DNA of 64,000 nucleotides from Siphonodentalium dalli (lineage: Eukaryota > Mollusca > Scaphopoda > Gadilida > Siphonodentaliidae): positions 54,227,899-54,291,898 of the forward strand of contig CP136067.1 of the NCBI GenBank assembly GCA_032622095.1. The letters run 5' to 3'. A program made the translations under genes and the position numbers. The notes beneath the pieces are model-generated. The model searched no databases, had not been told where the DNA came from, and saw nothing but the letters and a program-made list of their open reading frames with translations. Below, one piece after another: positions 23,426-33,604 of the stretch (its first letter is position 1; each line of letters begins with the position of its first letter).

Positions 23426-24035
23426 AAGGATACTATTTGCAACAATGTTATACAGTATATAGATGTTGCAAACCACCGCAAAATTTCTTGGACAAAACAA
23501 CCCGATGAACAAACGCATGCAAACGCGAAAAAAAATGATATTTTTGTATTAGCTATATAGACGTTGCAAATCACCAACATGTTAGGAACAATATCCCAGA
23601 GTTTCAAATCTCTACATTTAAAACTGTAGGAGGAGTTGATTACACCATGAAGGTACCCAATCTCATCCAAAAGGCAAAAATGTTCCAAATTTTCTAAGTC
23701 GAAAACCCCCCAAAAATATGGAAAAAATGATATTTTTTATTAGCTATATAGATGTTGCAAATCAACAACATGTTAGGAACAATATCCCAGAGTTTCAAAT
23801 ATCTACATTTAAAACTGTAGGAGGAGTTGATTACACCATGAAGGTACCCAATCTCATCCAAAAGGCAAAAATGTTCCAAATTTTCTAAGTCGAAAACCCC
23901 CCCAAAAATATTATGTAGGAGGAGTTGATTACACCATGAAGGTACCCAATCTCGGACGGACGGACGCACGGACGGACGCACGGACGGACGCACGGACGAG
24001 GGTCATTTCTATAGTCCTCCGACGGAAACGTCGGG
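23426..24035. mobile_element. HINE/pearl-like element with ~190-bp units
   Basis: Two full units and one partial share 'tagctatatagaygttgcaa', 'gttaggaacaatatcccaga' and 'ggagttgattacaccatgaa'. They are followed by (GGACGGACGCAC)3 and a hairpin (cgacggaaacgtcg inside agtcctcc / ggggga). A minus-strand frame through it is open but only repeats 'RPSVRPSV' and unit sequence. Confidence 0.65.
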
Positions 24036-24039
24036 GGAC

Positions 24040-24460
24040 AAACAAGCCAAATAAGGGTTAAAAGACGGAAATATATTAAATAAAGTTTATAATGATGTGT
24101 ATGTATATGTAAGCTAGTGATATGTGAAGTTTGATGCAATTTGGCCGATTAAAAGTTACGTTAATGAAAGTTTTATGTAATCTCACGCCGAGTCAGAGTC
24201 CGGCGTGATGGCGGCTAGCTCTTTGAATACCGAACACAAGTTCAAACTAGAATGCACTCACTGGAGCTGCCTATACTTGCACCCATCACACATTTGGCAT
24301 GTTGTGTGGTGTCTTGCCAACAACAGTTTGAACCACGGGTGCTGGCCCCTCGTTTGAGAGATCGATAACAAAAATCTAGATATCAAATCTCTGTTTATCC
24401 ATCGCTGAAATAGTTGTGTGTACGGACATAATATCCCTGTTATGATGATATGGACCCCAG
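24040..24460 (+). repeat. Composite-block unit, forward copy 1
   Basis: Its motifs in order are: ataaagtttataatgatgtg, gtaagctagtgatatgtgaa, tttgatgcaatttggccgat, a CG-rich hairpin (cacgccg ... cggcgtg), ctttgaataccgaacacaag, then actagaatgcactcactgga. Related forward copies lie at 25025-25155 and 25840-26220, inverted copies at 26310-26505 and 28695-29045. Confidence 0.65.
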
Positions 24461-24725
24461 TTGGCTGCATATTAGGAACGATAACTCTATCCGATCTAAT
24501 TACAGGTGAGACATATTGGTAGTGTTTTTTACCTGTTAACCAACTATCACGGGGGATGATTGTTAAAGTGACACAAGGCACTCACTATGGATGAATGTTA
24601 AAGTGACATTCGCATTGAAAACTTCAAACGCGTTGACGTGCGCGTTACTAGGACTGACCCGCAGTTTATAAGGTTATACGTCTTGGATGGTAATTTGGCG
24701 CCTATAAAAATTACTAAGTTTTTTG

Positions 24726-24810
24726 AAATTTGTGAAGTTTTTGAAATTTTTGAAGTTTTTGAAATTTTTGAACTTTTCGAACTTTTTGAACTTTTTGAAA
24801 TTTTTCAATA
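24726..24810. repeat. 10-bp minisatellite (gaa(g/a)tttttt-like)
   Basis: About eight tandem units of 'gaagtttttgaaatttttga' type. They keep a plus-strand frame open as FEICEVFEIFEVFEIFELFE, which is a by-product of the repeat and not evidence of a gene. Confidence 0.75.
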
Positions 24811-25731
24811 TTGTTCATTTATGAACGATTTATTACCAAAATAAAACCAGATAAACAATGCAAATTAAGTATATATGTGGATTTAAATTACAACTGATGC
24901 AACCATTTCATATTAGCGCGTGTTCATTTTTTACAATATGTACTTCCGGTATGACGTAACATATTCACGGAAGGACAGACATCCGAGCCGATAACATTAC
25001 TTGCGTCCAGCATGGACTGGCGCAAGTAATAAGGCGTATATAAGGGAAATATATGAAATAAAGTTTATAATGATATATGTGTATATGTAAGTTAGTGATA
25101 TGTGAAGTTTGATGCAATTTGGCCGATTGACAGTTGCGTTATATGTAGGTTTATAGTTTGGATAGTTGGGTAGCAGTGATAATTATTTATTGAATACGTG
25201 AATGAATATGTAAAAATACGACGACTAATATAACGGAATATGAATGAATGGATGATGAATTATTCTCCACAATCAGTTGGCCACCGCCCTCTCGATGCTT
25301 TGCTCTTAAGATATAATCTAGCACATTTCTTCAGGAATGCACCTGTCGTCAGTTCTTGTGGTCGGCATATGAAAGTGATTATCTATCACGCTGAAGCCAT
25401 CTCACCCTCTGAAGTGTGAGGTGTGATTAGTCGACTGGTTACTGTGTAAACAACCTGCTTCTATTGTTTTGATAGGATATGAATGGGGATAATAACGGCT
25501 TCTAAGGGTTTCCCAAACTCCAGAGATAGTGAGATGATTATTTATGAATTCGCCGGTTCGTTGTTCAAACCAACTGGTGTGATATACTGCATGGCTATTA
25601 TCTTTGCTAACAGATGTGCCTAAAGTAATCTGAATGTCAAAATTGATGGACATAACTCTGAAATATATCATAATCTGAACTTAAGAAATTAATATATTAA
25701 TTTATTTACAACTTTAATACAAATGTAATAC

Positions 25732-25813
25732 CCGGGCCAGCTCGCCCCTGAAAGGTGGGCCAGCTCGCCCCAAAAACGGCCTGGGGCGAGCTGGCCCTGG
25801 GGCGAGTGGGCCC
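25732..25813. repeat. GC-rich palindrome around GGGCCAGCTCGCCCC
   Basis: GGGCCAGCTCGCCCC occurs twice and is answered by GGGGCGAGCTGGCCC, and cccgggccagctcg by ggcgagtgggcccgg. It is a very short foldback in AT-rich surroundings. Confidence 0.7.
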
Positions 25814-25824
25814 GGATCCATGTA

Positions 25825-26505
25825 CAATATTAGCTGCCGGCACGCAAATAAGAGTTCGGCAAGATGGAGGCTAACTCTATGAATACCGAACACAAGTTCA
25901 AGTTAGGCGTATATCAGGGAAATATATGAAATAAAGTTTATAGAGATGTGTGTGTATATGTAAGCTAGTGATATGTGAAGTTTGGTGCAATTTGACCATT
26001 AGAAGTTTAGTTATTGATAGGTTTGTGTACAATATTAGCTGTAATCACGTAAACCAGAGTTCGGCAAGATGGCGGCTAACTCTATGAATACTGAACACAA
26101 GTCCAAACTAGAATGCACTCACTGGAGCTGCCTATAATGCCTATATCTCTGTTCATCCATCGCTGAAATAGTTGTATGTACGGACAGAATATCTCTGTTA
26201 TCTCAAGTTGATCTATTACACTAATGATAGTCTTAGCAATACGTACGAGTTGTTTGACATATTAATATAACAATGTAGACATCGTTCATATGACATGATT
26301 TATATGGAATGGAATGGTTTAGTCAAATTGCACCAAACTTCACATATCAATAGCTTACATATACACACACATCTTTATAAACTTTATTTCATATATTTCC
26401 CTTATATACGCCTAATTTGAACTTGTGTTCGGTATTCATAGAGTTAGCCTCCATCTTGCCGAACTCTCGTTTGCGTGCCGGCAGCTAATATTGTACATAA
26501 ACCGG
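25825..26505. mobile_element. Foldback element with ~190-bp inverted arms
   Basis: The left arm 25825-26015 (gtacaatattagctgccggc, cacgcaaataagagttcggc, aactctatgaataccgaaca ...) and right arm 26315-26505 are inverted complements with high similarity. The spacer (26016-26314) starts with another partial forward unit. No clear target duplication. Confidence 0.65.
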
Positions 26506-26510
26506 GTACT

Positions 26511-28686
26511 GCGTTATGCAGTAGGTCCCTAGATTTGCGTAGGTCTCCGTAGGTCACTCAATTCGCGTAGGTCCCCGCAGTAATGTAATATATAGTAGGT
26601 CTACATGATTTATTGACTGATAAAATGGATTGATACCACTAAATGATCATGTTATATGTTACTTTGCATATTTTTTTATAATTAATTTTCCCAAATCTGA
26701 TGGGTTTGTTTGCTAAGTGATACTTAGACTAGAGGATGAAGCCTAACTAAAATTACGTGATTTCTGATCGGGAAAATAAGAGGATTAACTTGCTGGCTTC
26801 TGGATAAGATATTAACTGGAGGATAACTGATTGTATTTTTGCATTGATTTGTGTGGCTTTTGGAGCAGAAAATAAGAGGATTATCAGATTTCTCGATTCA
26901 TAACTATAGGTGAGTGGGCATTGATGCGTTAGCTAGGAGAATTTGATAATTTTCATAGTTTATTGAATATCAAAACATGCAACAAAACGTTTATAACATA
27001 ATATGTAAATGACAGCACACAAAAATGAAGCACAAGCAACGGTATAAAAAAAAATATTTTTCATGGTAATAGGTAAGTTATATTTATTTATTTTCTTGAT
27101 ATGGGATGTGATATTTTAGATTGCCTGTAGATAGCATTATGATTACTCGCCGATCGAGAATACTAATTAAGTATACTAAATAATTCACAATAATAAAATG
27201 GGAAAACGAATTAATATAGTATCCGCCATCCTACTCAATATCTCATTTAAATATACACCAATACCGATCCGATGGAAACTTTAAATAATTAATTTTTATT
27301 GGAGTTGTTGAGACTGTATATGACATGTTATTAAAATAAAAGTATTACAAATGGTGGTAGTAATATACCAATACTGTTACAGAACGCTAAAATTTGTTAA
27401 TTAGAATTAAAATTAATGTAAATAATCACAAAACCAAATAAATAATTTCTGCACAAAACTCGACATTACTATTTGACCAATCAGAACGCAGCTCTAGATG
27501 ACCATTAGAAAAATATATGTCCAATCAAAACACGATCACTTAATTAGCCGGATAATAATTATTCAACTTATGCTTCAGAAACTTTTTTTATTCAGAAACA
27601 AAATGCGATGGATAAACGCTTTTCCGTTCAAATTGTATATAGAGGAAGTTTAATCCACTCTGTTTATGCCACGATTTTTACAATGCTATGGATAAACAAT
27701 TTTCCGTTCAAATTGTATGGCGAATTTTTAATCCACTCTGCAAAGTTTAATCAACAGTAGGCGCGTTTAATCAACAGGTGTTGATTAATTGTAAAATTTG
27801 AACAGATGGCTTTATTTATATAGTAAGATAGGCGATCGTGCATGGTAGTTACATTTGTATACAAATAAAATGGTAAGTATAACATTGAGATTTAATTATT
27901 TATTTGTCACTCATCTATGAGTAGGTGAATAAGTACTAACACCAGTTGATAATTAGTCACCACCCTATCACAACAGACATTGCCGAAATGAATCTTCAAA
28001 GAGGACAGATCCTTTTCGCAAAGAAAACACCCAGTCTCGCAAACAATTTGATTAATGGTCACCCATGTAGCTGGGCTGTCTAAACTTACCATTCAGTTAA
28101 ATAAGTTATGTTTAGTAACGTACTGATCACTTGTCAGTCCTAACTTAAACAATTAAATCTTAACATAACTTAATGAACTGGACGGTAAATCTTATTTTTT
28201 TTTCATCTAAGCTAAACAAAAATATATTATTAGATATTTAATTTTAAAAAAAACAACGAAATATCATATACAATGTTCACTAATTGATAATATTAGGCAT
28301 TACTTATTCTATAAAGCATGCACTCTTGCATTACTACGGGAACCTAAATAAATGCAAAAATACAATCAGTTATCCTCCAGTTAATATCTTACCCCGAAGC
28401 CAGCAAGTTAATCCTCTTATTTTCCCGATCAGAAATCACGTAAATTTAGGTAGGCTTCATCCTCTAGTCTAAGTATCACTAAGCAAACAAACCCATCAGA
28501 TTTGGGAAAATTAATTATAAAAAAAATATGCAAAGTAACATATAACATGATCATTTAGTGGTATCAATCCATTTTATCAGTCAATAAATCATGTAGACCT
28601 ACTATATATTACATTACTGCGGGGACCTACGCGAATTGAGTGACCTACGGAGACCTACGCAAATCTAGGGACCTACTGCATAACGC
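26511..28686. mobile_element. 2.2-kb element with ~337-bp terminal inverted repeats
   Basis: The left arm 26511-26846 starts gcgttatgcagtaggtccct and the right arm 28350-28686 is its near-perfect complement. Each arm includes four 'gcgtaggtc'-type subrepeats. The interior has a local ~80-bp duplication (27615-27755: gatggataaacgcttttccg / ctatggataaacaattttcc) but no transposase. No target duplication was found. It is inserted between inverted composite units, making a nested palindrome. Confidence 0.78.
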
Positions 28687-28694
28687 GTCACCGC

Positions 28695-29045
28695 ATAAAC
28701 CTACATATAACGCAACTGTCAATCGGCCAAATTGCATCAAACTTCACATATCACTAACTTACATATACACATATATCATTATAAACTTTATTTCATATAT
28801 TTCCCTTATATACGCCTTATTTGAACTTGTGTTCGGTATTCAAAGAGCTAGCCACCATCACGCCGGACTCTGACTCGCCGTGCGATTACATAAAACTTTC
28901 ATTAACGTAACTTTTAATCGGCCAAATTGCATCAAACTTCACATATCACTAGCTTACATACACACACACATCATTATAAACTTTATTCCATATATTTCCG
29001 TCTTTTAACCCTTATTTTGACTTGTGTTCGGTTGTGTTCGGTATT
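28695..29045 (-). repeat. Composite-block units, two inverted copies
   Basis: Two copies in tandem (28695-28880 and 28885-29045), each with caaattgcatcaaacttcac, atataaactttatt-like and gtgttcggtattca motifs, are the reverse complement of 24040-24240 and 25025-25150. The second ends the block at 29056. Confidence 0.65.
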
Positions 29046-29065
29046 CATAGTGACCGGGCGAATAG

Positions 29066-29920
29066 TCTGACCAGACCTGGTAATATGGCTAAGGCCATCC
29101 AGGTCTGACCGCGGCGGCGCATCAGCTTAGACGGCTATTTAATTTTTTTAAATACACTTAATTTTACAAATCAACTAACATAGTCATTAATGTTAACAAT
29201 ATTGCAATATATATTAGCTCTGACACCTACCAGAACGTGTGTATAATTCCGTAATAATTTAATCCAAAAATCCAGTCGGAAAACATGTTGACAAAACGTG
29301 GTTAAATGGCCGAAGCAGGAGGAGCTAACATATCACATGACTACGTGCGTCTCGTGCATGGCAAACATGATTCTGCAACTCGCATTACTGTACCAGGATG
29401 TTAACAGTACGCATGTGTAACAAATTGGAGTTGGTAATTTGTAAAAACTACACGCATGCGCAGATTGTAGTTCCCCTCAACTTGAATTGTATCAGGGCAA
29501 CCTGAATTGTACACTCAATGTGAACGCATGTGATTACCTTGCCGTGCGCACGGGGAACTCACAGGGGGATTCATGAAATTACGGGTCACATGCAATGGTC
29601 GACGAACACACGACATGTCAGTGTTTACGTTCTGTTATCTGTCGGATTTTAAGGATAACTGACACGTAGGTGAGTGGATGGTTTCACACTTGTATTTGTA
29701 TTTAGTTGATAAATACATATGCGTTGGTCCTAATTGTTACTTTTATAGGAATTATAGCCGCCTATGTTGTTTGACACACGCCATGGATCTTTGATGGCGT
29801 AAGCCATGACACAAAGATCAAATGGATCTACCGGGCGAATAGCCACTGCCGTGGGCAGCGGCCTGGTTTTTACTTTTTTAGTCTTATAAAGTTATTCAAA
29901 AACAATATATGATAGATTAC
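29066..29920. other. HRG1 intron 1, promoter-proximal part
   Basis: A short hairpin (ccagacctgg / ccatccaggtctgacc, 29073-29118) is present. Between it and the exon nothing else is recognised. Confidence 0.4.
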
Positions 29921-30059
29921 CAGATAGCAGTGCCCATACGCCTGCGAATATGTTGTTGTATTGGAAAGTTATGGTAAAAAATACACTAAATCCGACAACA
30001 ATGCCAACAACAGAATATGCAAGACGAAATTTCATCGACGAGTCGCTGGGTCTCGCCAT
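29921..30059 (-). CDS. SLC48A1: Heme transporter HRG1 (SLC48A1) homologue, first coding exon
   Basis: The minus strand opens with ATG at 30059 and reads 46 codons plus one base to a GT donor at 29920/29919 (CTATCTG|gtaatc). The peptide starts MARPSDSSMKFRLAYSVV and continues into a hydrophobic segment (about residues 12-33), then QYNNIFAG and VWALLS. This matches the layout of animal HRG1: a short cytosolic N-terminus, an R-x-AYS motif, a first membrane helix containing GFS, and the start of the second helix. HRG1 proteins are small four-helix permeases that move heme out of endosomes or lysosomes into the cytosol. The exon ends in phase 1, and the exon at 969-1136 starts in phase 1, restoring a Gly codon. 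The start was chosen because it is the first ATG and the spacing to helix 1 fits the family. No promoter motif is obvious. The family call is from recalled family features, without an alignment. Confidence 0.8.
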
Positions 30060-30266
30060 TTTGAATTTTAAAAAATTAGTCTCGGAAGGGGACTTGCATC
30101 GAGTACAAATACGGAAAGAATCAACGACTACTTATCAGGATGCCCTACTTATCGAAGAGAGATAGCAACAACATTTATTCCCACAATCTAACTGTTATTT
30201 ATATCAATTTGCTAGAACAAGTTGTGAGCACATATGTGATGAACTTATGTCCACGGATCCGTGACT

Positions 30267-30330
30267 TACCGCCCGTGAGACAACCTGCCCATTTCGCTGC
30301 AGGCGAACCCGCCCGTGGCGAACCCACCAG
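30267..30330. repeat. GC-rich segment, left member of an inverted pair
   Basis: 'ccgcccgtgagacaacctgc' is the near-complement of 'gggcgggttgtctcacggcg' at 32776-32797. It is followed by gcgaacccgcccg, echoed by cgggcg... motifs at 32730-32765. Arms are short and diverged. Confidence 0.5.
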
Positions 30331-30829
30331 CTTAAAAACATTCATTATCAATGTCAATCATGGGGTGTGAAGTGATTATCAGATGCGCAATTAGGTTGGT
30401 TTGGCCAGCTGTGATTAAATGAAAATTAGGATGTACATCGTTGATTATTAAATGATGTGCGAAGTTTGTACCGATTTGAAGCCCTTTTATTTGCAACAAA
30501 ATTGATGTCTTGTTTTGAAAGCACGCGGCGGCGGGACCTGGCCTTTTAAATATTCATCACAAGTTTACCTTATATAATTGTCAAAAAAACCTTGTCATTA
30601 TTACTCTATATATCATGCCATGAATCTCCACTGTGGCTAATGCCCATAAAGATCATATTCCACAAGTAAAACCCTTTTTGGAAGTTTTGACAGGGAACCT
30701 TAGCCTATCTAGATATTTAAGTCGAACACATCTAGGCCTAACGCGAGGAATATATTTCTTAGTTATTATCTGTTCCTTTATATTATAATGTACGGTACTT
30801 CAGTGTATATGTGAAGTCCCAACTCTATG

Positions 30830-31912
30830 GGAAGCCAAATTGACATTTAATAAATAATTGAGCTTATAAATAGCGCAATAAGGAATCCCTTATTGCACTT
30901 AAGCGCAATAAGGGAAGATCTAATTGCACTTAAGCACAATAAGGAAATTCCTTATTGCTCTTAAGGTAGCAATACACAATTTCATGGGTTGTAGGAGGGC
31001 TGAAAATATGATTTTAAGCATATAAGGGCTATAACTGTCAGTTTAGCCTCTGTTATACCTGGGAGTAATGGTTTGATGGTTTAATTATTTTATAAAGGTA
31101 CCATAGTATACAAAATGGGATGATATTTGAATACGAAGTATGTTTTTGGAATCTGATGTCGGCCAGCTCTGTGTGGTACTCCACCGAAAACAGCTCGATT
31201 TCTCTCCCTTGAAAACAGTCGTCTGCACTTCTGAGAATTTTTTTTTAAATTGCTACGATAATTTTTTTTTATTTTTCAATATATCTGACATATATCTCGG
31301 GTCTATCAGCTCATAAGGTGGTTATAGACTGACATTCGCTCTGTCATGGTTAGCTATGCGACCGAAAACGGCCAATTTCGGTCAAAAATTGGCTAAAATG
31401 AAGATTTAAAAAAATCAGTCTAGAGGAGATAACTCTACTTGTGATGATGCCATTTTTTTCCAAAAGACAGACGATTATTCTCTGACCATTTCTGCATCTT
31501 GTAACCAAACACTCATGTTCTGTTTATCAATGACCATGGTGCAGCAGAAGGTTGTAATACAGTACCCCCGTCAAAATGGTGAAAATGGCCAGAAATCGTG
31601 CAAGGAATCTCTTATTGCGCTTAAGGGCAATAAGGAATATTCTTATTGTGCTTAAAGGCCCACTTAATTTTCGAGTCACCGATTATTTTTTTTATAGTGT
31701 CGCGATTTTCGGTTTTAATGACAATCTATGACATGAATTATAATTAAACTAATATAATCCATCAACATGTGACACGTTTGTGTCTCAGAATGTGCTCATA
31801 GAGCAACCGAAAATCGCAATTAGATCTTCCCTTATTGCACTTAAGCGCAATAAGGGAATCCTTATTGCGCTTTTAAAAACTCAATTATTTATTAAATGTC
31901 AATTTGGCTTCC
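30830..31912. mobile_element. Foldback/MITE with 97-bp inverted termini built of GCGCAATAAGG palindromes
   Basis: The left arm 30830-30927 (ggaagccaaattgacattta...) and right arm 31816-31912 are nearly perfect complements. Within the arms and again at 31605-31655 lie small palindromes such as cttattgcacttaagcgcaa/taag, so the ends can fold on themselves as well as on each other. No reading frame and no certain target duplication. Confidence 0.75.
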
Positions 31913-32735
31913 AATACAACTCAAATTCCATTTATGAGCACTTTTCTCTGACTTTTATGAGCCTTTATCGCGATAAACATTGAATTAAGGAGTTATTCCA
32001 TAAAAAATATAGGCTACAGAATAAGCTAAAATCCGCTTCAATGGGGAAAATTCTCAATTCTACATGGCGTAACAATTGGTATCTGGTCTCTGAAATGCTG
32101 AAATTCTGCGGTAGGTTCACCAATTAATACAACATTCGCAATATAGTACTGAATGAGTGTAGGCTACATAATGTGTTAAATATGTAGATCATATTGCCCG
32201 TGTCTGAAAATAGCAGCGATAGCTGCCATGGATGCAGGTCATGAATGATGAAACAGGAATATTTCGCTTTTATCACAAAAATGCATGCTTGGGCCTAGGC
32301 CTAATAGTATAATTATGTAGCTACTATATGAACGCAATTTGTCAAAACGCAAAGGAGCACAATTAATAGACTATCTTTAATAAATTCTGAACTTGACAAA
32401 AAATACCTATGTAGCAGAGAATATGTTTATATACATAGGCCTAATTTGATTCAAAATGCTATAGGCCTAACTGCGTAATTCCTGTGCCACAATATGGTAT
32501 AGTGACTTATTTCGAGATCTGATATATACAACCAAGTTGGACGCCATCTTGGATTACAAAGTTTCCCCAAAGCGGATTTTTAGATATGTTATATAATGAG
32601 GACTATCCTGTGGATTTTGACACCAAAATCGCTTTCTGGACAGTTTCTTCCGGGCTAACCCATCATTTCGCGTATACATCACGACCATACTACAAAGAAT
32701 AATTATATTACCGTACTATCAACAATTTCGGGCGA
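31913..32735. other. Upstream region of the dsRBM gene, nothing recognised
   Basis: AT-rich and unstructured; may hold promoter and 5' untranslated sequence that cannot be delimited by eye. Confidence 0.35.
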
Positions 32736-32739
32736 ACGC

Positions 32740-32815
32740 GCCCGCATTTATCGGGCGAAACCGCCCGGAAATATGCCCGAAGGGCGGGTTGTCTCACGGC
32801 GGGTTGTCCCATTTC
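32740..32815. repeat. GC-rich segment, right member of an inverted pair
   Basis: Contains gcgggcgaaaccgcccgg-like hairpins and gggcgggttgtctcacggcg plus a second gcgggttgtccc. It lies 75-150 bp before the dsRBM start codon and is the only CpG-rich island nearby. Confidence 0.5.
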
Positions 32816-32887
32816 CGCGTGATCAGTCAATCCGAGCTCCGCATCCTGTTCCACATTTTGCAACTAACCAGGTGAGAGAAAAAAAAA

Positions 32888-32963
32888 ATGCCTAGAACAA
32901 AAAAAGCTGCACGAATGGCCAAAAAAGGACGTACGGCCGCTGCTATGGATGCTGATAGTTCTG
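32888..32963 (+). CDS. dsRNA-binding-motif protein, first coding exon
   Basis: ATG at 32888 follows an A-rich stretch and opens a 76-bp coding segment ending at a donor (TTCTG|gtaaat). The peptide is strongly basic at the start (MPRTKKAARMAKKGR), then AAAMDADSS. The two KK/R clusters could act as a nuclear or nucleolar localisation signal; this is inference. The exon ends in phase 1 and joins the exon at 52138 to give Asp-Gly-Thr. The intron between them is about 19.2 kb. A second donor-like site (accag|gtgaga) sits just upstream at about 32871, so an alternative or extra 5' non-coding exon is possible. The gene is divergent from HRG1, with the start codons 2.8 kb apart. The motif that gives the protein its family is in exon 4. 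Confidence 0.7.
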
Positions 32964-33604
32964 GTAAATGTTTATTTCGTATCCATAGTACTGGTATTTT
33001 GTGGATGGTTATACGACAATTGGGGGAAAACCTTCATTTAGAAGCCGGAAAATCTGGATGACAGGATTTCGTGCTAAGTTGTCACGTGATCGGCCGACGC
33101 CGTCATTTTGAATTTGATTGTGAATCTCGTGCTTCAATTTGTGACAATAATTCAAGAAATAGAGACTCAAAAACATAACGTAAAAGCTTATAATTTTAAG
33201 AGATGCAATGATAACATGACTAAGGTTAAATAAAATAACACCTGTTTTTAGGGTAACCCACCCGCCCCAACAAAACAGGCCGCCGCCTCACCATTTATTG
33301 ACATTGTTTTTTTTATATTATATATATTATAAATTTTCCTATTTTTTCTCTCTCACTTAAAATAAGAAAATGTGCAACTGGCAATTGGCAACCGGAATAA
33401 GCCATTGCTTTAAGGACTTTGCAAATGCAAACCCAATTTCCCCCCAAATTTGATGTCCAGAGTCAAAATAAAGGATTAATTTCACTTTTATTACTATATA
33501 ATATTAGGCCTAAAAAAACGTGACATGGGGAAAGACATATATACATGTATCTGTATATGGTACGTCCTTAGTGACCAAATCTGGCTTTTGCAGGACGTTG
33601 GGAG

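Larger units (their letters stand above)
16223..29056. mobile_element. 12.8-kb composite transposon block with matching ends and candidate 9-bp duplication
   Basis: The left end reads GGGTCACTATGAATACC and the right end, inverted, CGGTCACTATGAATACC; both continue into tandem 'ccgaacacaa' units. The direct repeat GGCGAATAG flanks the block (16214-16222 and 29057-29065). The inner flanks also pair: 'gtagagtcgcttatgt ... aacaaatatagagacc' at 16330-16400 inverted with 23340-23420. No complete transposase is seen. The motif ccgggcgaatag also occurs at 29829, so the duplication is only a candidate. The block could instead be a chance pairing of ends of related smaller elements. Confidence 0.45.
1137..29920 (-). 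other. SLC48A1: Intron 1 of the HRG1 gene, about 28.8 kb, filled with repeats
   Basis: The interval between the two phase-matched HRG1 exons contains no further exon that I recognise for this gene. It is occupied by nested DNA transposons, LINE fragments and satellite arrays, listed separately. Other long open frames in it are low-complexity or repeat-derived. The junctions are a GT donor at 29920 and an AG acceptor at 1137-1138 on the minus strand. Confidence 0.7.
30060..32887. promoter_or_regulatory. Divergent intergenic region between HRG1 and the dsRBM gene
   Basis: This 2.8-kb gap separates two head-to-head start codons, so promoters of both genes should lie in it. No TATA box or initiator could be assigned. 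Most of it is occupied by a foldback element (30830-31912) and two GC-rich inverted segments (about 30267-30330 and 32740-32815). The 5' leader of the dsRBM gene is probably within about 32600-32887. Confidence 0.45.

Noticed and set aside
23694..24139. Minus-strand frames with RPSVRPSVRPSV
   Set aside because: The pattern is a translation of the GGACGGACGCAC microsatellite of a HINE-like element.
24638..24844. Frame with FEIFEVFEIFELFELF as a coiled-coil protein
   Set aside because: Produced by a 10-bp minisatellite.
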